A program made the position numbers and the translations under genes. Shown here piece by piece: positions 26,285 through 34,565 of a stretch of DNA of 64,000 bases (position 1 is its first letter; each line of letters opens with the position of its first letter). Source of the DNA: DAIDKA01 sp036267975. GTDB taxonomy: Bacteria; Pseudomonadota; Gammaproteobacteria; Steroidobacterales; Steroidobacteraceae. Where the stretch lies: NCBI GenBank assembly GCA_036267975.1, contig DATAVA010000062.1, forward strand, positions 7,032 to 71,031, written 5' to 3'. The notes below the pieces were generated by a model, which did not search any database, was not told where the DNA came from, and saw only the letters and a program-made list of their open reading frames with translations.

Positions 26285-26482
26285 GCGCCGCTCCCGCTGT
26301 ACTGGTACCTGAGAGATTCCGCACACTGGTGCGTTGCCCCTTCGGTGAATGCGCGCACTGCACGCGCATTTCTCTTCATTCGGCATTTAGCCTTGCAGTA
26401 CATGAACCTGAGCGATTATGGGAGTTTGCGCCTTCGGTGGAACCAGGAACCCTGCGGTCCTGCTTCTCTCTTCTGCAAAACT
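26285..26482 (-). promoter_or_regulatory. Tandem glycine riboswitch upstream of the TonB receptor operon
   Basis: Read on the minus strand, two aptamers follow each other. The first has CACCGAAGGCGCAAAC and GCTCAGG; the second has CACCGAAGGGGCAACG and ATCTCTCAGG. These are the conserved cores of the glycine riboswitch (ACCGAAGGGGCAA / CUCUCAGG). The paired ends GCAG..CTGC are visible. It stands about 320 bases before the receptor ATG on the same strand with no gene between. Open frames crossing it are chance. Large blocks are identical to the riboswitch at 33526-33724. Confidence 0.9.
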
Positions 26483-26489
26483 TTTGATG

Positions 26490-26930
26490 TCTATTGCTTT
26501 AGCTTTCTCGTTTCACCATTTCCCTCCAGCGACATGACATTCAGTGCGCGTGCAATTTCCAATCTGCTCGCATGTACCGTTGCAGAAACTGTGCCAGCGC
26601 TGCTGTCGCCAGTGCATGCGTCCCCATTTGCTTATATTTCCAGACCTTTCTGCGCACTACCTGTTTCACAACTGGGCGGCATGAATGAAAAATTCGCATC
26701 GACGTACGGCACTTGTGGTGCAGTGCCACCAAATAGCGGGCCATCGTGGGGCCTTGGCACACAAGCGCAGCATGACCACTTTCAGATGGGTTCACGGCGA
26801 CGTGAAGTCTTGCTTGAGCAGGCCGCTCCCGTTGCAGAATTTGTTTGACAGTGGCGCGTTCCGCAGAGGAGACTTCATTCGAGTTAGCTTTTTTCTCAGG
26901 ATCGTTCAGTCCGAAATCATTAAAATCCAA
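26490..26930. other. Intergenic region without recognisable gene
   Basis: The stretch between the two divergent riboswitches must hold both promoters. Open frames on both strands here have no recognisable domain and overlap the RNA elements. I see no coding signal. Confidence 0.5.
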
Positions 26931-26933
26931 CCA

Positions 26934-27088
26934 GCGGGAGAGACCGGAACCAGATCCGGCGCCGAAGGAGCAACCGCCCGGAAACTCTCAGGCAAAAGGA
27001 CCGCGAATCAGAAATCTCTGAAGAGTGGCGCACGCTGTGTGCGCCCGCCGACGGAATAACAATCTCAGGCGTCAAGGACAGAGTGGGC
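26934..27088 (+). promoter_or_regulatory. Tandem glycine riboswitch upstream of dadA
   Basis: The first aptamer starts GCGGGAGAGACCGG and contains GCCGAAGGAGCAACC and AACTCTCAGGCAAAAGGACC, nearly the textbook sequence. The second has CTCTGAAGAGTGGC, CGCCGACGGAATAAC, ATCTCAGGCGTCAAGGACAG. It ends about 30 bases before the dadA ATG, so translational control is possible. It differs from the two minus-strand copies in its stems, so it is an independent lineage. Confidence 0.93.
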
Positions 27089-27118
27089 ACAAGCCATAGT
27101 TGGCTTCACAGAAGGCCC

Positions 27119-28378
27119 ATGTCTCATTCATCTATTATCGTCATCGGCGCCGGCATCACCGGCATCACCACTGCCTACGCGCTGCTGCGCCGCGGCTACG
27201 ATGTCACCGTCGTGGAACAGAACCGTCACGCCGCCAGTGAGACCTCGTATGCCAACGGCGGTCAGCTCTCGGCTTGCAACGCGCAAGTGTGGAATTCCTG
27301 GCCCACTATCTGGAAGGGCGCAAAGTGGATGTTCGATCCGCGCGCCCCGCTACTATTGAACCCTGCTTTCAGCTTTCACAAATACAGCTGGTTGGCCGAG
27401 TTCGTTTTAGCTGTGCGTCATCGCCAAGCAAACACTCTGGGAACAGTGCGGCTGGCTATCGCTGCCCGCCGGCATCTGTTCGATATCGCCCAGCGCGAGC
27501 ACATCGATTTCGATCTGGAGAAGCGCGGAATTCTGCACTTGTACCACGATGCGCAGACCTTCAGGCAAGCCGAGCAGGCAAACCTGCTGCTGCGAGAGGG
27601 CGGCCTCGATCGATATGCCGTAACCGATGAGGAGATTCACTCCATCGAGCCCTCGCTGGTGCCGAAATTCTACGGCGGCTTTTTTACCCCCTCGGATTCG
27701 ACCGGGGATATCAGAAAGTTCACCCGCGGTCTTGCCGATGCCTGCGCCCGCCAAGGCGTCAGCTTTGTCTTTGGCGGCATCGTCCGCGGCATTAGCAACA
27801 CAGGTTCGGGCGTAAATCTGCAACTCGCGGATGCAGCTGGCAATGAGCTGCCACCACTGGACAGCGATGCAGTCGTGGTATGTGCGGGCGTCGGCAGCCG
27901 GCGTCTCGCCAGCATGGTTGGCGACCGGATCAACATCTACCCGGTGAAGGGCTATTCGATCACGGTCTGCCTTGAGGAATCCGAAAGTCAGCAGGCGGCG
28001 CCCTGGGTCAGTCTGCTCGACGACGACACCAAAATTGTCACCAGTCGTCTGGGAAAGGAAAGATTCCGGGTCGCAGGAACAGCCGAGTTCAGTGGCTACA
28101 ACAAAGACATCCGCGCAGACCGTATCGAGCCTTTGGTGCAGTGGTGCCACAAGCTGGTCCCCGCCATGAGCACCGCGACTGTAATTCCCTGGGCCGGCCT
28201 TCGTCCCATGACGCCCAGCATGATGCCGCGGGTCGGGCGCGGCAGGCGGCCCGGCATTTATTACAACACGGGTCACGGCCACCTGGGCTGGACGCTGTCC
28301 GCGGCGACGGCCGCTGCGATTTCGGATCTGGTTCTGCAGGATCTCTCGCCACGGCCGCTCGGCCTGCAGCCTGCCTAG
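27119..28378 (+). CDS. dadA: D-amino-acid dehydrogenase / glycine oxidase-like flavoenzyme
   Basis: 419 residues from the ATG at 27119. The FAD-binding Rossmann motif is IIVIGAGITGITTAYALLRR near the N-terminus, with VVEQNRHAASETSYANGGQ marking the DadA family; C-terminal FAD contacts are WAGLRPMTPSMMP and NTGHGHLGWTLS. DadA oxidises D-amino acids, mainly D-alanine, to 2-oxo acids and ammonia, passing electrons to the respiratory chain. Here it is under a tandem glycine riboswitch, which suggests glycine itself or a glycine-derived metabolite as substrate (glyoxylate product). That is inference; the fold cannot tell glycine oxidase from DadA. Confidence 0.88.
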   Translation: MSHSSIIVIGAGITGITTAYALLRRGYDVTVVEQNRHAASETSYANGGQLSACNAQVWNSWPTIWKGAKWMFDPRAPLLLNPAFSFHKYSWLAEFVLAVRHRQANTLGTVRLAIAARRHLFDIAQREHIDFDLEKRGILHLYHDAQTFRQAEQANLLLREGGLDRYAVTDEEIHSIEPSLVPKFYGGFFTPSDSTGDIRKFTRGLADACARQGVSFVFGGIVRGISNTGSGVNLQLADAAGNELPPLDSDAVVVCAGVGSRRLASMVGDRINIYPVKGYSITVCLEESESQQAAPWVSLLDDDTKIVTSRLGKERFRVAGTAEFSGYNKDIRADRIEPLVQWCHKLVPAMSTATVIPWAGLRPMTPSMMPRVGRGRRPGIYYNTGHGHLGWTLSAATAAAISDLVLQDLSPRPLGLQPA

Positions 28379-28414
28379 GCGTTGCGGGCTGGCAGTGCGG
28401 CTGCTTGCGCCAGG

Positions 28415-28433
28415 ACGCCTTCAATGAAGGCGT
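28415..28433 (+). terminator. Terminator-like hairpin after dadA
   Basis: A perfect 8-bp stem ACGCCTTC/GAAGGCGT with a 3-base loop lies 37 bases past the dadA stop. It is followed by GCTTTGCTTG, only a weak T tract. The rest of 28379-28690 shows no gene I can support. Confidence 0.45.
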
Positions 28434-28692
28434 GCTTTGCTTGCGTGCTTCCGACATGTTCGCTCGCATGGCATTCCCGCCGAGCACGGCCAGGACCATC
28501 GCGCCCAGCTCTTAGAAAAGCAGCGGCCATGCGGGATCGCAGTCCCGAATCTGCATGGGTCTTGCTGGCCGACTCAGCATGCGTGCCTGCGGTTTGCTCT
28601 CATGGCCGAATGCGCTGCGAGTTCTTGGGTACCAGAAATCTTCCGCCGTTATCGTCGGTTCCTCCCCGCGTTGGCAGCCTTTGGACGATTTC

Positions 28693-29022
28693 CTAAGAAA
28701 GCACGCTTTCACGGCCGCTGCATCGGTTGGCGGCGGAGCGACGACCGGGGGTGACTTCAGAGGCAGTTGCGGCCATTGCAAACGGTGCATTCTCGTTTGC
28801 CAATCGACGCAATAACTCCGCATTGCGTCCGAGCATTTCGGCGACTCGACCGAAAAGTGGCGCTCCGAGCACCGCTGCGATCAAGGCAGTGGATTGGACG
28901 ACTGCCTCTTCGATCTTGCCCGATATTTCGCGAGGTTTCAGCTGAACCATCACGACACCGATGATGAAAAGATCATATGCATCGGTAAAGAATCCCATTC
29001 CCGAAATAGACATGATCTTCAA
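28693..29022 (-). pseudogene. MFS transporter N-terminal fragment
   Basis: Only the first TM segments of a phosphate/sugar-type MFS permease are present: SGMGFFTDAYDLFIIGVV, then QSTALIAAVLGAPLFGRVAEMLGR, which is the loop 2-3 signature. After about residue 68 the sequence no longer resembles the family and stops at 109 residues, against 400 or more normally. Its ATG overlaps the RND gene stop (ATGA), so it was once the third gene of the riboswitch-led efflux operon. Confidence 0.75.
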
Positions 29023-32000
29023 GTGATGTTTGGATACCCCGCATTGTCCAGTCCCGAAACATCCGCAGCGGCAGCCACGGGAGGGGCATCTCTTCGCAAC
29101 CGGCGGCGCAGCGCGTCGAGATAGACATAGACGACCGGCGTGGTGAAGAGCGTCAGTGCCTGGGAAACCGCCAATCCGCCGACGATCGCGATACCGAGGG
29201 GCTGACGGAATTCCGACCCGGCGCCCATGCTCGCGATCAACGGGATGCCGCCGAAGAATGCGCAGAACGTGGTCATCAGGATCGGCCGCAATCGCTGGTG
29301 CGATGCCTTCACGGCGGCCTGAAGCGGGCTCAGCCCCTGCTCGCGCTCCAGCCTTAGGGCGACATCTACGATCATGATGCCGTTCTTCTTGACGATGCCG
29401 ATCAGCAGGATCAACGCGATGATTCCGATCACGTTGAGTTCCTGACCGGCGACGATCAGCGCCAGCAACGCACCGAGCCCGGCTGAGGGCAGGGTGGAGA
29501 GGATGGTCAGCGGGTGGATGAAGCTCTCGTAGAGCACCCCGAGGATCACATACACCGACAGCAGCGCCGTCAGGATGAGGATCGGCTCATCGGCGAGCGA
29601 CTGCTGGAAGGCGCGCGCCGTTCCCTGGAATGACCCACTGATGCTCGCCGGCGCGCCCAGGCGCGTACGCACCGCCTCGATGGCCTGGGTCACCTCCCCG
29701 AGCGCCGCCCCCGGCGTAAGGTTGAAAGACAGCGTGATCGCCGGCAGCTGGCCTTGGTGGGAGATGACGAGGCTGCCGAGCGCGCTGCGGTCGACCCGGA
29801 CCAGCTGCGACAGCGGCACGAGCTTGCCGCTCACCGGGGACTTGAGGTAGATGGAATTGAACAGGTCCGCCGACATCTGCAGGTTCGGGGGCGCCTCGAC
29901 GATGACGTGGTAGGCGTTGAGCTGGGTGAAGTACTGAGCCACTTGATGCTGACCGATCTGATCGTAGATCGCCGCGTCGATGTCGGAGGGAGAGATGCCG
30001 AAGCGGCCAGCCGCGTCGCGGTTGATCGTCAGTTGTATCGCCGCGCCATTGGACTCCTGGTCCGTGCTCACGTCCTGCAGCTGCGGCATCTGCTGCATGG
30101 CCGCGAGCATCTTCGGCGCCCAGATGTTGAGCTCAACGAGGTCCGGATCGGACAGGGTGTACTGGTATTGCGCCTTCGCATCGCGAGCGCCGATGTTGAT
30201 GTCCTGCTTGGACTTCAGCACCGTCTTCGCCCCAACGACGCGCGCAAGTTTAGAACGCAGCCGCGCGATGACCTCATCCGAGCTGGCCGAGCGGCCGCGG
30301 CCGCGGACCTTCAGCGCGGCATTGAAGTGCGCCTGATTGAGAGCGCCATTGCCGATGGTGAAGTGCACTTCCTCGATGTCCGGATCCTGCGCGATGATGC
30401 GTCCGACCTCCTGCACCTTTTCCACGGTCTTGTCGTAGGAGGCGTCCTCCGAAGTCTGCGTCACGCCCTCCAGAAACGAGGTGTCCTGCTGCGGAAAGAA
30501 GCCTGTTGGCATGAGCGCGTACAGCACGACGGTCAGCACCGCGGTCGCCGCGAAAATAGTCATCGTCAGGCCCATGCGGCGCATCACCCAGTCGAGCGCG
30601 CGTGCGTAACCGCTCTCCACGGCCTTGAAGCCGTGCTCGAGCACGAGCATGAAGCCGCCCGTGGCCGGCTGTGGCGGCTTGAGGAAGCGGCCGCACAGCA
30701 TGGGGGTGAGAGTGAGCGAGAACAGCAGCGACATCACCACCGCTGCGCTTAGCGTGATGGCGAACTCGCGCATGAAGCGCCCAACCACGCCGCCCATGAA
30801 CATCACCGGGGTGAACACCGCGATCAGCGAGACGGTGATCGAGACGATGGTGAAGCTGATCTCGCGGGCGCCGGCGATCGCGGCCTGCAGCGGCGGCTCG
30901 CCGCGCTCGATGCGGCGCCAGATCACATCGAGCATCACGATGGCATCGTCCACCACGAATCCGGCGGCGATCGACAGCGCCATCAGCGATAGATTGTCGA
31001 GGCTGAAGCCCAGTGGCAGGATGACAGCGGCTGCGGTCAACAGCGACAGGGGCAGCAGGGCGCTCGGAATGAGCGTGGCGCGGATGTTGCGCAGGAAGAG
31101 GAAGATCACTGCAACCACCAGCGCGATCGTCGTCAGGAGCGTGATCTGCACGTCCTTGACGGATGCGCGGATGGTTTGTGTGCGGTCGGCGACGAGGTGC
31201 ACGGACACCGCCGGCGGCATGCTCGCCTCGAGCTGCGGCAGCGCCGCCTTCACCCGCTCGACCGTCTGGATGACGTTCGCGCCGGGCTCCTTGTAGATGA
31301 CGAGCTCGATCGCCTTGCTGGTGTGGTAGCTCGAGTCGGAGTTGGCGCGGCCCGGAAACGTCCAGGCCCCGGCTTGATCGTTCTCCACACCCTCGATCGC
31401 GCGCCCCAGGTCGCGAATGCGCACTGGCGCGCCATTATGATAACCGACGATCATCTGATTCCACGCGGTGGTGTCGAACACCTGATCGTTGGCGTAGACC
31501 GTGAAGCTCTGTTGCCGCCCGACGAGCGTTCCCTTCGGTGCGTTGACGGTATTGGCCGCGATCTGAGCGCGTAGGGCGTCGAGCTGCAGTCCGAGCTCGG
31601 CGGCTTTATGCGGATCGAGGCGGATGCGCACGGCGGGCTTGACGGCGCCCCCGATGCTGACCTGACCGACGCCCTCGATGCGCGAGATTTGCTGGGCCAG
31701 TAGGCTGTCGACGTAATCGCTGAGCGTGCGCAGCGGCAGGGTGTCGGAAGTCAGCATCAGGACGAGCACCGGCACGTCGGCCGGATTGACCTTGCGAACC
31801 GTCGGTGGGGAGGGCAGGTTCGTCGGCAGCTGGCCGCCAGCAGCGTTGATCGCCGCCTGCACGTCCTGGGCCGCACCGTCGATGTTTCGCGACAGTGCGA
31901 ACTGTAACGTGATTTGCGTCAGCCCCAGGCTGCTGGCGGAGGTCATCTCCGAGATGCCCGGAATCAGCGAGAATTGACGCTCGAGCGGGGTTGCCACATT

Positions 32001-32183
32001 GGAGGCCATGGTCTCGGGGCTCGCCCCCGGGAGGGTTGCGCTCACCTGAAGCGTGGGGAAATCTACCTCCGGGAGCGCCGAGACCGGCAGGCGCAGATAG
32101 CTTACGACGCCCACCGCGAGCAGTGCGCCGGCGAGCAGCCAGGTCGCGACTGGGCGCCGGACAAAGGGCTCGGAAATCCTCAT
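29019..32183 (-). CDS. RND efflux transporter, MdtB/MdtC (HAE1) type
   Basis: 1054 residues from the ATG that overlaps the membrane-fusion gene stop by 4 bases; a longer open frame upstream is spurious. It begins MRISEPFVRRPVATWLLAGA, typical of MdtB/MdtC. Motifs: GFVVDDAIVMLDVIWRRIE in TM4 with the proton-relay aspartates, the large periplasmic loops, and KKNGIMIVDVALRLEREQGL in TM10-11. It pumps drugs, bile salts or metabolites out of the cell in a tripartite complex. No outer-membrane TolC-type gene is adjacent. Transcription is probably governed by the glycine riboswitch at 33526-33724. Confidence 0.95.
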   Translation of the reverse strand: MRISEPFVRRPVATWLLAGALLAVGVVSYLRLPVSALPEVDFPTLQVSATLPGASPETMASNVATPLERQFSLIPGISEMTSASSLGLTQITLQFALSRNIDGAAQDVQAAINAAGGQLPTNLPSPPTVRKVNPADVPVLVLMLTSDTLPLRTLSDYVDSLLAQQISRIEGVGQVSIGGAVKPAVRIRLDPHKAAELGLQLDALRAQIAANTVNAPKGTLVGRQQSFTVYANDQVFDTTAWNQMIVGYHNGAPVRIRDLGRAIEGVENDQAGAWTFPGRANSDSSYHTSKAIELVIYKEPGANVIQTVERVKAALPQLEASMPPAVSVHLVADRTQTIRASVKDVQITLLTTIALVVAVIFLFLRNIRATLIPSALLPLSLLTAAAVILPLGFSLDNLSLMALSIAAGFVVDDAIVMLDVIWRRIERGEPPLQAAIAGAREISFTIVSITVSLIAVFTPVMFMGGVVGRFMREFAITLSAAVVMSLLFSLTLTPMLCGRFLKPPQPATGGFMLVLEHGFKAVESGYARALDWVMRRMGLTMTIFAATAVLTVVLYALMPTGFFPQQDTSFLEGVTQTSEDASYDKTVEKVQEVGRIIAQDPDIEEVHFTIGNGALNQAHFNAALKVRGRGRSASSDEVIARLRSKLARVVGAKTVLKSKQDINIGARDAKAQYQYTLSDPDLVELNIWAPKMLAAMQQMPQLQDVSTDQESNGAAIQLTINRDAAGRFGISPSDIDAAIYDQIGQHQVAQYFTQLNAYHVIVEAPPNLQMSADLFNSIYLKSPVSGKLVPLSQLVRVDRSALGSLVISHQGQLPAITLSFNLTPGAALGEVTQAIEAVRTRLGAPASISGSFQGTARAFQQSLADEPILILTALLSVYVILGVLYESFIHPLTILSTLPSAGLGALLALIVAGQELNVIGIIALILLIGIVKKNGIMIVDVALRLEREQGLSPLQAAVKASHQRLRPILMTTFCAFFGGIPLIASMGAGSEFRQPLGIAIVGGLAVSQALTLFTTPVVYVYLDALRRRLRRDAPPVAAAADVSGLDNAGYPNIT

Positions 32184-33469
32184 GACGTGGGCGGGCTCGG
32201 CTTGGTAGGGCTTGCCGCGTCGGCGCTTTGCGAGTCCACATTGCGCACGATGACGGTGCTGCCCGCCTTCAGGGACATCTGCCCGTCGGTGACGACTTTT
32301 TCCCCGGGCCGAAGACCCGAGGCGATCACCGCCGTCGCATCCTGCACCAGGGCGACGGTGATGGGGCTGACCGACACCTTGTGATCGGCGCCGATGACGT
32401 AGGCGAACGTCGTCTGCGGCCCGTGATTGACCGCGGAGTTGGGGATTGTGATCGCATGCTGCCGCACGTCGAATGTGACTTGCACATTGACGAACTGTCC
32501 CGGCCACAGCTTGCCGTTTGCGTTCGGAAAGCGGGCCTTCATCTGCACCGTTCCGGTCGAGGCGTCGAAGTGGTTATCGGCCACGATGAGCTCCCCGGTG
32601 CCCAGGGGCGCTCCGGTGTCCTGGTTCAGGGCGAGCGTGCTGAGCGGGTGGGCAAACGCATCGGACGCGTCCGAGAGGCGGTGATACTCCTCCTCGGAGA
32701 GCGCGAATGTCACGGCGATCGGCGTGAGCTGGTTGATCGTGACGATCCCGCCGCTGTCCGTGGTCGCCACGAGATTGCCTGCGTCGACCAGGCGGACACC
32801 GACGCGCCCGGTGATGGGCGAGGTGATGCGGCAGTAGTTGAGGTTCACGCGGGCCGAATCGACGGCTCCCTTGTCGAGAAGGACAGTGCCCTCTAGCCCT
32901 TGGACCATGGCGCGCTGGGTATCGACGGCCTCGAAGGCAATGGAGTCCTGCGCGGCGAGCTGAACGTCGCGCTTGAGATTCAGCTGCGCCAGCTCCAGCT
33001 GTGCCTGGTCGCGCCTGAAGGCACCTTGCGCCTGGGTCAGCAGCGCAATGTAGGGTGCCGGGTCGATGGCGGCGATCAGCTCGCCGGCCTTCACCTGCGA
33101 GCCTTCCTGAACCGCGACCTCTTTTAGGCGGCCATTGACTTGCGTGCGGATGACCACGCCCTGCCAGGCCTGTGCGGCGCCGATCTCCTCGATGGAAATC
33201 GGCACGTCGGCGACGGCCACTTTCGCGGCCGAGACCGCCACGGCGTGCACGGCCAGTGCGTGCGGCGCACCACGCGGGCCGATCGCAAACCACCCGCACA
33301 ATCCGGCGGCGACGCCCGCGAGCGGCAGGATCCCCCACAGGAAGCGTTTGCGCGGTCCCATGGTTTGGCGTTCCCCGTATTCGGTCCGCGATATCACCGC
33401 GTCGCCCGCCGTCGCGATCACACGCGCAGCACAACTCTCAGCCCCAGGCCTGTTCCCGGCAGAAGTCAT
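32180..33469 (-). CDS. RND membrane-fusion (periplasmic adaptor) protein, MdtA-like
   Basis: HlyD-family adaptor. The core (from residue 37) starts with MGPRKRFLWGILPLAGVA, a TM/signal anchor, then the biotinyl-lipoyl half motifs (VVIRTQVNGRLKEVAVQEGS; NYCRITSPITGRVGVRLVD), a coiled-coil hairpin, and the beta-barrel and membrane-proximal parts. Two starts are possible: ATG 33469 with GGAG 7 bases upstream (429 residues, chosen) and ATG 33361 with a weaker site (393 residues, closer to the usual length). Overlaps the RND gene by 4 bases. Confidence 0.9.
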   Translation of the reverse strand: MTSAGNRPGAESCAARVIATAGDAVISRTEYGERQTMGPRKRFLWGILPLAGVAAGLCGWFAIGPRGAPHALAVHAVAVSAAKVAVADVPISIEEIGAAQAWQGVVIRTQVNGRLKEVAVQEGSQVKAGELIAAIDPAPYIALLTQAQGAFRRDQAQLELAQLNLKRDVQLAAQDSIAFEAVDTQRAMVQGLEGTVLLDKGAVDSARVNLNYCRITSPITGRVGVRLVDAGNLVATTDSGGIVTINQLTPIAVTFALSEEEYHRLSDASDAFAHPLSTLALNQDTGAPLGTGELIVADNHFDASTGTVQMKARFPNANGKLWPGQFVNVQVTFDVRQHAITIPNSAVNHGPQTTFAYVIGADHKVSVSPITVALVQDATAVIASGLRPGEKVVTDGQMSLKAGSTVIVRNVDSQSADAASPTKPSPPTS

Positions 33470-33494
33470 TCTCATTCTCCAGTACAAGACGCAT

Positions 33495-33524
33495 CCAGAA
33501 CGGCACCCCCGATGTTCTGGGGGT
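33495..33524 (-). promoter_or_regulatory. Mutually exclusive hairpins between riboswitch and adaptor gene
   Basis: CCAGAAC (33495-33501) can pair with GTTCTGG (33514-33520), or ACCCCC (33505-33510) with GGGGGT (33519-33524). The two pairings share bases 33519-33520 and cannot both form. The element lies directly after the glycine aptamers, and its end is 25 bases before the chosen start codon region, which is where an expression platform is expected. Confidence 0.45.
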
Positions 33525-33525
33525 T

Positions 33526-33724
33526 GCGCCGCTCCCGCTGTATTGGTACCTGAGAGATTCCGCACGGGTGGTGCGTTGCCCCTTCGGCGGATGCGCGTCT
33601 TGCGCGCGCATCACTCTTCAGTCGGCTAACAGTCTTGCAGTACAGGAACCTGAGCGATCATGGGAGATTGCGCCTTCGGTGGAGCCGTGACCGCAGCGGG
33701 TGTGACTCTCTCTCCTGCAAAACT
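33526..33724 (-). promoter_or_regulatory. Tandem glycine riboswitch upstream of the RND efflux genes
   Basis: Minus-strand aptamer cores are CACCGAAGGCGCAATC with CGCTCAGG, and CGCCGAAGGGGCAACG with ATCTCTCAGG. It begins with TTTTGCAGGAGAGAG and ends CAGCGGGAGCGGCGC. Long blocks are identical to the element at 26285-26482 and the order of stems is the same, so the two are recent copies. It lies about 57 bases before the adaptor start at 33469. Confidence 0.9.
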
Positions 33725-34061
33725 TCAGTGTGAGGGCTCGCAGTTTCGTCGATTGCTCATACCTCCGGCGGTGGCTGCCCAAGGTGAGTCGGGCAGACAA
33801 GTCCGTGCAGGAAGCGCGCCAAACGAGCGCCGCATGTCGGCGGCGGGAGTTTTCCCCGCTGCGAGCACTGTTTTCCGTCGCTGGCCAGCCGGCGCTGCGG
33901 CAAGATCGGGCGTCGCGTGGCCGCACTGCCGACCCATTTGGGGGCAGCTGGCGGCCGGCGTGCGCCGGTATGGGCTCGCGAGGGCACGCCCAATACGCGC
34001 CGCCTTCCAGCAGCGTGCTCGCCAAGTCACCGTCGATCGCAGCGGCGCGAGTGCGCAGTAG
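33725..34061. other. Intergenic region without recognisable gene
   Basis: Should contain the promoter of the RND leader. Open frames in both directions have no family resemblance. Degenerate transposase sequence starts at about 34062. Confidence 0.45.
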
Positions 34062-34204
34062 AACAAGCGGGTCTTCGCAGTCGACATGGAGCATTGCAGG
34101 TGTGCGCGAGGCGGCGACGTTCATCGCCCAGCATCGAGGACCCGGAGGTCATTGAGAGGATCCTCAGCCACGTGGGGCTGCAAGCCTCCCCGGGAGAGGC
34201 GTGA
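34062..34204 (+). pseudogene. IS91-like transposase C-terminal remnant, frameshifted
   Basis: In one frame NKRVFAVDMEHCRCARGGD resembles the end of IS91/IS801-type transposases (LKRVFAIDLEHCP-x-CGG). After a shift the next frame reads SIEDPEVIERILSHVGL, matching the family's usual IEDPEVIERIL-x-HLGL tail, and stops at 34204. Nothing of the catalytic domain remains. Confidence 0.65.
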
Positions 34205-34565
34205 GTGTGCCTGATTACCACTGTGCGGGCGGCGGGCCCCGTGCCGTGGTCGACTCCGAGGCAACACACCCCTGGATCACTTCGACGTGCCGTCCGGATC
34301 CGCAGGAAGAGGCGGACATGATGAGCATCTCACGGCCCTATCCGAAATGATCGCCTGCGACCTTGATATATCAACAGCTTACGGGCCGGTGTCGCTGCTG
34401 AGCTTGATTCGGCGCCGCTCACCTGCAATCATTCCACCGAGCTGGCACCTCGACGCGCTGCACGACAACTATACAGATCCGCTGTTGCCCCACGTTGTGG
34501 TCCCGGCAGGACTTCTGACGCCCTATCAGCGCCAGATGGCTTTATCAACGCTGAGGGGGATCATC

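Noticed and set aside
10541..26482. Methanobactin-type biosynthesis cluster
   Set aside because: A TonB receptor and MauG-like protein are shared, but no MbnB/MbnC-like genes or precursor peptide could be found.
26171..26930. Open frames on both strands between the receptor gene and dadA
   Set aside because: They cross riboswitch aptamers or the space between them and show no family resemblance.
32184..32507. N-terminal extension of the RND transporter frame
   Set aside because: Residues before MRISEPF are Arg/His-rich and overlap the adaptor gene; the overlap start at 32183 fits the family exactly.
33618..34155. Overlapping plus and minus open frames before the IS91-like scar
   Set aside because: Overlap the riboswitch or have Arg/Ser-rich chance composition; only the transposase tail was kept.
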